Origin: Acanthochromis polyacanthus
Lineage: Eukaryota > Chordata > Actinopteri > Pomacentridae
Length of the DNA stretch: 64,000 nucleotides
Direction: 5' to 3'
Assembly: GCF_021347895.1 (NCBI RefSeq)
Contig: NC_067122.1
Coordinates: forward strand, 36,860,215-36,924,214
A model generated the notes under the pieces. It was not told the origin of the DNA, made no database searches, and saw only the letters and a list, made by a program, of their open reading frames with translations. This document shows positions 63,547 to 64,000 of this stretch, piece by piece; within the stretch, counting starts at the first letter, position 1; each line of letters starts with the position of its first letter. Made by a program: the position numbers and the translations under genes.

Positions 63547-64000
63547 TAACCCCTTAAGCTTCAGTGTACCGCCGGCGGTACACCTACTAATTTGCATAGG
63601 AATTCAAGAATTCCGACGGCTGCAAACGCGATTATACAAACACTATACGCCGATGGAAAGCTTAATTCTCATGAATCCCGCCGTATAAAACCACTTTCAG
63701 ATGCGATTACCACAGCGGGTGAGAAAAACACATTTGTCCGACAAAACGAATATTCATCCATCCGTTCTCTATACACGGCTTCAACGCACACAGCGCGACT
63801 CACATTTCCGGGTTCATTTATTACACACAGGAAAAAAGATTCCACAAAAAACGCCATAATCCAACCTTTACATCCAGATGACACAAGCCAGTAAACTATT
63901 TTGTCCAAAACATGTCCTGAAGTCGTATATAAAATCCCCGAATTCGTCGTTTTCAAGGAAATGCACCTCGCGATGCCCGCCAATAATCCCCGTATTTTCG
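63547..64000. mobile_element. Possible piggyBac-type element end, runs off the window
   Basis: TTAACCCCTTAAGCTTCAGT begins at a TTAA, the piggyBac target, followed by the perfect 20-bp palindrome GTGTACCGCCGGCGGTACAC at 63,564-63,583. Base composition changes to CG-richer sequence with no Tc1 similarity. Class and extent are inferred from the tip only. Confidence 0.35.

Overview
The window looks like a 64-kb piece of a teleost fish nuclear genome. The evidence is vertebrate-type split genes with GT..AG introns, long AT-rich introns, many dinucleotide microsatellites, and a fish-typical mixture of Tc1/mariner, PIF/Harbinger, piggyBac-like, MITE, tRNA-SINE and L1-type elements. I see no bacterial operons, rRNA genes, intact tRNA genes or CRISPR arrays.

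The only host gene I can build with confidence lies on the minus strand from about 54.7 kb down to 30.2 kb. It is the 3' half of a GCK-IV / Misshapen-type Ste20 kinase (MAP4K4/TNIK/MINK1 family). Thirteen exons were placed by eye. Reading phases agree at all twelve exon-exon junctions, and the exons encode part of the low-complexity linker and the whole C-terminal citron-homology (CNH) domain, ending in a stop at 30,245. The kinase-domain exons are not in the window and should lie beyond 64 kb. The 25-30 kb stretch is probably the 3' UTR and downstream flank.

From 1 to 25 kb the window is a graveyard of nested transposons. It holds the end of a PIF/Harbinger element with its three-exon Myb/SANT-like protein, a BED-finger remnant cut off at a 50-bp minisatellite, and a decayed transposase-like region at 2.1-3.6 kb. 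Three nearly identical 1.64-kb Tc1 elements sit at 4.07-5.70, 18.88-20.51 and 21.81-23.45 kb, and only the third has an intact transposase frame. A decayed L1 (10.8-15.7 kb) is joined in frame at its 5' side to the gag-like region of an LTR retrotransposon (to about 16.85 kb). A piggyBac remnant and several MITEs complete the region.

The introns of the kinase gene hold further repeats: Tc1 fossils, MITEs, a 1.77-kb 29-bp minisatellite (49.8-51.6 kb), a degenerate tandem array (35.1-35.9 kb), and a (CA)n tract that starts ten bases after a splice donor. Right of the visible exons, 56.8-63.5 kb is a decayed Tc1 element carrying an almost complete L1 with a clear 15-bp target duplication. The window ends in what may be a piggyBac-type end inserted in the same Tc1. 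I found no clearly new biological system. The most unusual objects are the gag/L1-ORF1 fusion frame, the MULE-like MITE pair with 9-bp duplications, and the CA tract beside an alternative-looking exon.
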